Assembly: GCA_026993285.1 (NCBI GenBank)
Contig: JALWTZ010000299.1
Location: 1 to 16,427 of the forward strand
Direction: 5' to 3'
Length of the DNA: 16,427 nt
DNA from: Lysobacterales bacterium
Lineage (GTDB): Bacteria; Pseudomonadota; Gammaproteobacteria; Xanthomonadales; S139-57
The notes beneath the pieces are model-generated. The model did no database searches and was not told the origin of the DNA. It was given only the letters and a program-made list of their open reading frames with translations. Each line of letters opens with the position of its first letter. The first letter of the stretch is position 1. Of this stretch, positions 14,205 through 16,427 are shown one piece after another. A program made the position numbers and the translations under genes.

Positions 14205-14798
14205 TCAGCGCCGCCGCCAAATCTGTACAAGGTTATTGGCCGGCAGGGTACACGTGGCCAAAGAATGTAGACCAGCCTTCTCAGCCATTTGCCGTACGGC
14301 TTCAAGATCCCACACACCACTGGCGGGATCGTGAGCCTTCAGCCAGGTATCAAAACACGCATTGCACGGTGCCATATGCCGCCCGTCAATAAGGAAAGGG
14401 CCATACACCAACAGCAAGCCACCCGGTCGCAATACGTGCCCAACACCCTGAAACAGACAGACCACCATCTGCCAAGGCATGATATGCAGGCTATTGGCGG
14501 TGAAGACATGGTCCACTGACTCCAGTGGCCATTTTGACTGACAAACATCCAGCACCCCGGGTGACTACAGATTGTCCAGGCCAGCCTCGTCCACCCAAAG
14601 CTGCAAACCAGGCAAATGCTCTTCCAGCTCTGTAGGCTGCCAATCCAGATGTGGCAGGGCCTCGGTGCAATAGACTGCATGCTGGCCGGTACCGGTACCG
14701 ATTTCCAGCAAATTTTTACCGGCAGTGCAATATTTGCGCAACACCTCCAGAATCGGCTGCTTGTTACGCTCGCAGGTTTCCGACCAAGGCTTGGCCAT
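14205..14798 (-). pseudogene. DUF938 SAM-dependent methyltransferase interrupted by an in-frame TAG
   Basis: Two open stretches in the same frame together form a DUF938-family class I methyltransferase of about 197 residues, the normal length. The first (14798 to 14565, 77 residues) contains ETCERNKQPILEVLRKY, SAM motif I as LLEIGTGTGQHAVYC, and LPHLDWQPTELEEHLPG. It stops at TAG (14567-14565) right after GLDNL. The second continues immediately as SPGVLDVCQSKWP, then VDHVFTANSLHIMPW, HVLRPGGLLLVYGPF, FDTWLKAHDPASGVWD and a normal end, ANNLVQIWRRR. No frameshift or other lesion is visible, so this is a single nonsense change, an assembly error, or readthrough. An internal GTG at 14555 opens the second half but would lack the SAM site. 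The family's biological role is poorly known. The gene is divergent from fadD and points toward the sdh operon. Confidence 0.82.
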
Positions 14799-14919
14799 GA
14801 TTCAAGCTTAGCGTGAATAGACAGGCATTGTGATCACTGACCGTCGCAGGCACAAGCCCCTTTCGACCTATCCAAAATAGGGTATGATTGCCGGTGTTTT
14901 CCACACGACCAACTACGAC

Positions 14920-16427
14920 ATGGGCAAACAACGCGTACACGCCAGTTCCGATGAATGCACCTTCGGCAAGCCCTGGCTGCACAGCTATCCAGCTGGCATC
15001 CCCGAACAAATCGATCTATCCACCTATAACTCGCTTGCGGACCTGCTGGAACAGGGTTTTGAGCAATTCGGCCCGCGCGTGGCCTATGAAAACTTTGGCA
15101 AGACGCTGACCTATGCGGAAATCGAGCAAAACAGTCGCGCCTTTGCTGCCTGGCTGCAACAGGCAATCCAACTGCAGAAAGGTGACCGGGTCGCGGTGAT
15201 GATGCCCAACCTGCTGCAATACCCCATCGCCGTCTTTGGTGTGTTACGGGCCGGCGGGGCGGTGGTCAACACCAACCCGCTGTACACACCACGGGAACTG
15301 AAACACCAACTGCAGGATTCCGGCGCGAAAATCATCGTCATCGTGGAGAACTTCGCCCATGTGCTGGAAGAAGTCATTGGCGAAACAGCGGTGGAGCAGG
15401 TGATCGTCACCAGCATTGGCGAGATGCTGGGCGCCTTCAAGGGCCGGGTGATCAACTTTGCACTGCGCAAGGTCAAGAAAGCCGTGCCGCCTTGGTCCCT
15501 ACCCGGCCATGTTCGCTTCGGCGATACCCTGAGCCGGGGCCGCAAGCTGAGCTACCAGCGGCCGGAACTGAACCAGGACGACCTGGCTTTTCTGCAATAC
15601 ACCGGTGGCACCACCGGCGTGGCCAAGGGCGCCATGCTCACCCACCGCAACCTGATCGCCAATGTGCTGCAGGCCGGTGGCTGGCTGCAAACCATCACCC
15701 ACGGTGACGAGACCATCATCACCGCCCTGCCGCTCTATCACATCTTCGCCCTGACGGCGAATTGCCTGGTGTTCTTCACCCTGGGCGGGCGCAATGTACT
15801 GGTAACCAACCCCCGGGACATGAAGGCCTTTGTCAAGCTGTTGTCCAGGACACCCTTCACCGCCATCACCGGCGTCAACACCCTGTTCAACGGCCTGCTC
15901 AACACCCCTGGCTTTGAGCAGGTGGATTTCTCCCGCCTGCACCTCACCCTGGGCGGCGGCATGGCGGTACAACGAGCGGTGGCCGAACGCTGGAAAGCCG
16001 TGACCGGCTGCACCCTGGTGGAAGCCTACGGCCTGACCGAAACCTCACCGGCCGCCTGCATGAACCCCATGAACCTGGCTGATTACAACGGCAGCATCGG
16101 CCTGCCCATTCCGTCCACCGACGCCAGCGTGCAGGACGAGGAAGGCCATTGCCTGCCCCCCGGTGAAACCGGCGAGCTGTGCATTCGCGGCCCGCAGGTA
16201 ATGAAAGGCTACTGGAACCGCCCGGAAGAAACCGCCAAGGTGCTCGATGAGCACGGCTGGCTGAAAACCGGCGACATCGCCCGCTGGGACGAACAGGGCT
16301 ATTTCTACATCGTCGACCGCAAGAAGGACATGATTCTGGTCTCCGGCTTCAACGTCTATCCCAACGAAATCGAGGATGTGGCGGTGATGATGCCGGATAT
16401 CGTCGAAGCCGCCGCCATCGGCATGCC
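14920..16427 (+). CDS. fadD: Long-chain-fatty-acid--CoA ligase (3' end outside window)
   Basis: FadD activates fatty acids by making acyl-AMP and then acyl-CoA, feeding beta-oxidation. The window holds 502 codons of an expected roughly 550-560, with no stop. Visible motifs are the AMP-binding P-loop YTGGTTGVAKGAMLTHRN (from residue 227), ALPLYHIFALT just after it, the VEAYGLTETSP motif (from residue 367), and the FACS region GWLKTGDIARWDEQGYF (from 446) with DRKKDMILVSGFNVYPNEIE to the edge. The N-terminus WLHSYPAGIPEQIDLSTYNSL resembles FadD. ATG 14920 is chosen because the region just after it resembles family N-termini, but an in-frame ATG at 14884 would add 12 residues and neither has a clear ribosome site. 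It is divergent from the broken DUF938 gene. It may work with the FadL-like protein, though they are not adjacent. Confidence 0.95.
   Translation, partial: MGKQRVHASSDECTFGKPWLHSYPAGIPEQIDLSTYNSLADLLEQGFEQFGPRVAYENFGKTLTYAEIEQNSRAFAAWLQQAIQLQKGDRVAVMMPNLLQYPIAVFGVLRAGGAVVNTNPLYTPRELKHQLQDSGAKIIVIVENFAHVLEEVIGETAVEQVIVTSIGEMLGAFKGRVINFALRKVKKAVPPWSLPGHVRFGDTLSRGRKLSYQRPELNQDDLAFLQYTGGTTGVAKGAMLTHRNLIANVLQAGGWLQTITHGDETIITALPLYHIFALTANCLVFFTLGGRNVLVTNPRDMKAFVKLLSRTPFTAITGVNTLFNGLLNTPGFEQVDFSRLHLTLGGGMAVQRAVAERWKAVTGCTLVEAYGLTETSPAACMNPMNLADYNGSIGLPIPSTDASVQDEEGHCLPPGETGELCIRGPQVMKGYWNRPEETAKVLDEHGWLKTGDIARWDEQGYFYIVDRKKDMILVSGFNVYPNEIEDVAVMMPDIVEAAAIGM

Overview
The window looks like a chromosomal housekeeping segment from a gammaproteobacterium that is moderately GC-rich by eye. 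The evidence is a FadL-type outer-membrane protein, a PerM-like permease, the yajC-secD-secF block, a DUF938 methyltransferase and a FadD acyl-CoA ligase. The genus cannot be named from sequence alone. The succinate dehydrogenase (SDH) is of the alphaproteobacterial/mitochondrial type, which from memory also occurs in Xanthomonadales and some Chromatiales-like gammaproteobacteria rather than in enterics. No phage, transposon, CRISPR, rRNA or tRNA was recognised.

Layout: (1) 48-848, minus: thiD (thiamine pyrimidine kinase, TTG start), divergent from (2) 1059-2234, plus: a FadL-like outer-membrane barrel protein. (3) 2326-5097, plus: an AI-2E/PerM-family permease, a FecCD/BtuC-type ABC permease and its ATPase, all overlapping or abutting. 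(4) 4994-14122, minus: a long co-directional block that reads, in transcription order, SDHAF4-like (DUF1674) assembly factor, sdhC, sdhD, sdhA, sdhB, sdhE, yajC, secD, secF, a PhoD-like phosphatase, and a divergent TrmB-like methyltransferase. The last gene runs 104 bp tail-to-tail into the ABC ATPase gene. (5) 14205-14798, minus: a DUF938 methyltransferase gene interrupted by one in-frame TAG. (6) 14920 to the right edge, plus: fadD, cut off by the window.

How the genes work together: sdhCDAB encode complex II. The two flanking small genes are predicted assembly factors for the flavoprotein subunit: SdhE for covalent FAD insertion, and the DUF1674 protein for the step where free SdhA is handed on to SdhB. 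Behind them, yajC-secDF encode the accessory part of the Sec translocon. An exported phosphatase follows, coupled to secF by a 4-bp overlap. The FadL-like protein and FadD suggest fatty-acid uptake and activation, but they lie at opposite ends of the window. No intergenic stretch exceeds 300 bases. The longest is the 210-bp thiD/fadL-like divergent region (849-1058), where only a candidate promoter is visible.

The most interesting points are: an SDH operon bracketed by both flavoprotein assembly factors and continuing into sec genes; the single-stop lesion in the DUF938 gene; the divergent TrmB-like protein with YPNPW in place of the usual FPDPW; and the long convergent gene overlap with a hairpin at the stop codon. 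I see no clearly novel multi-gene system.
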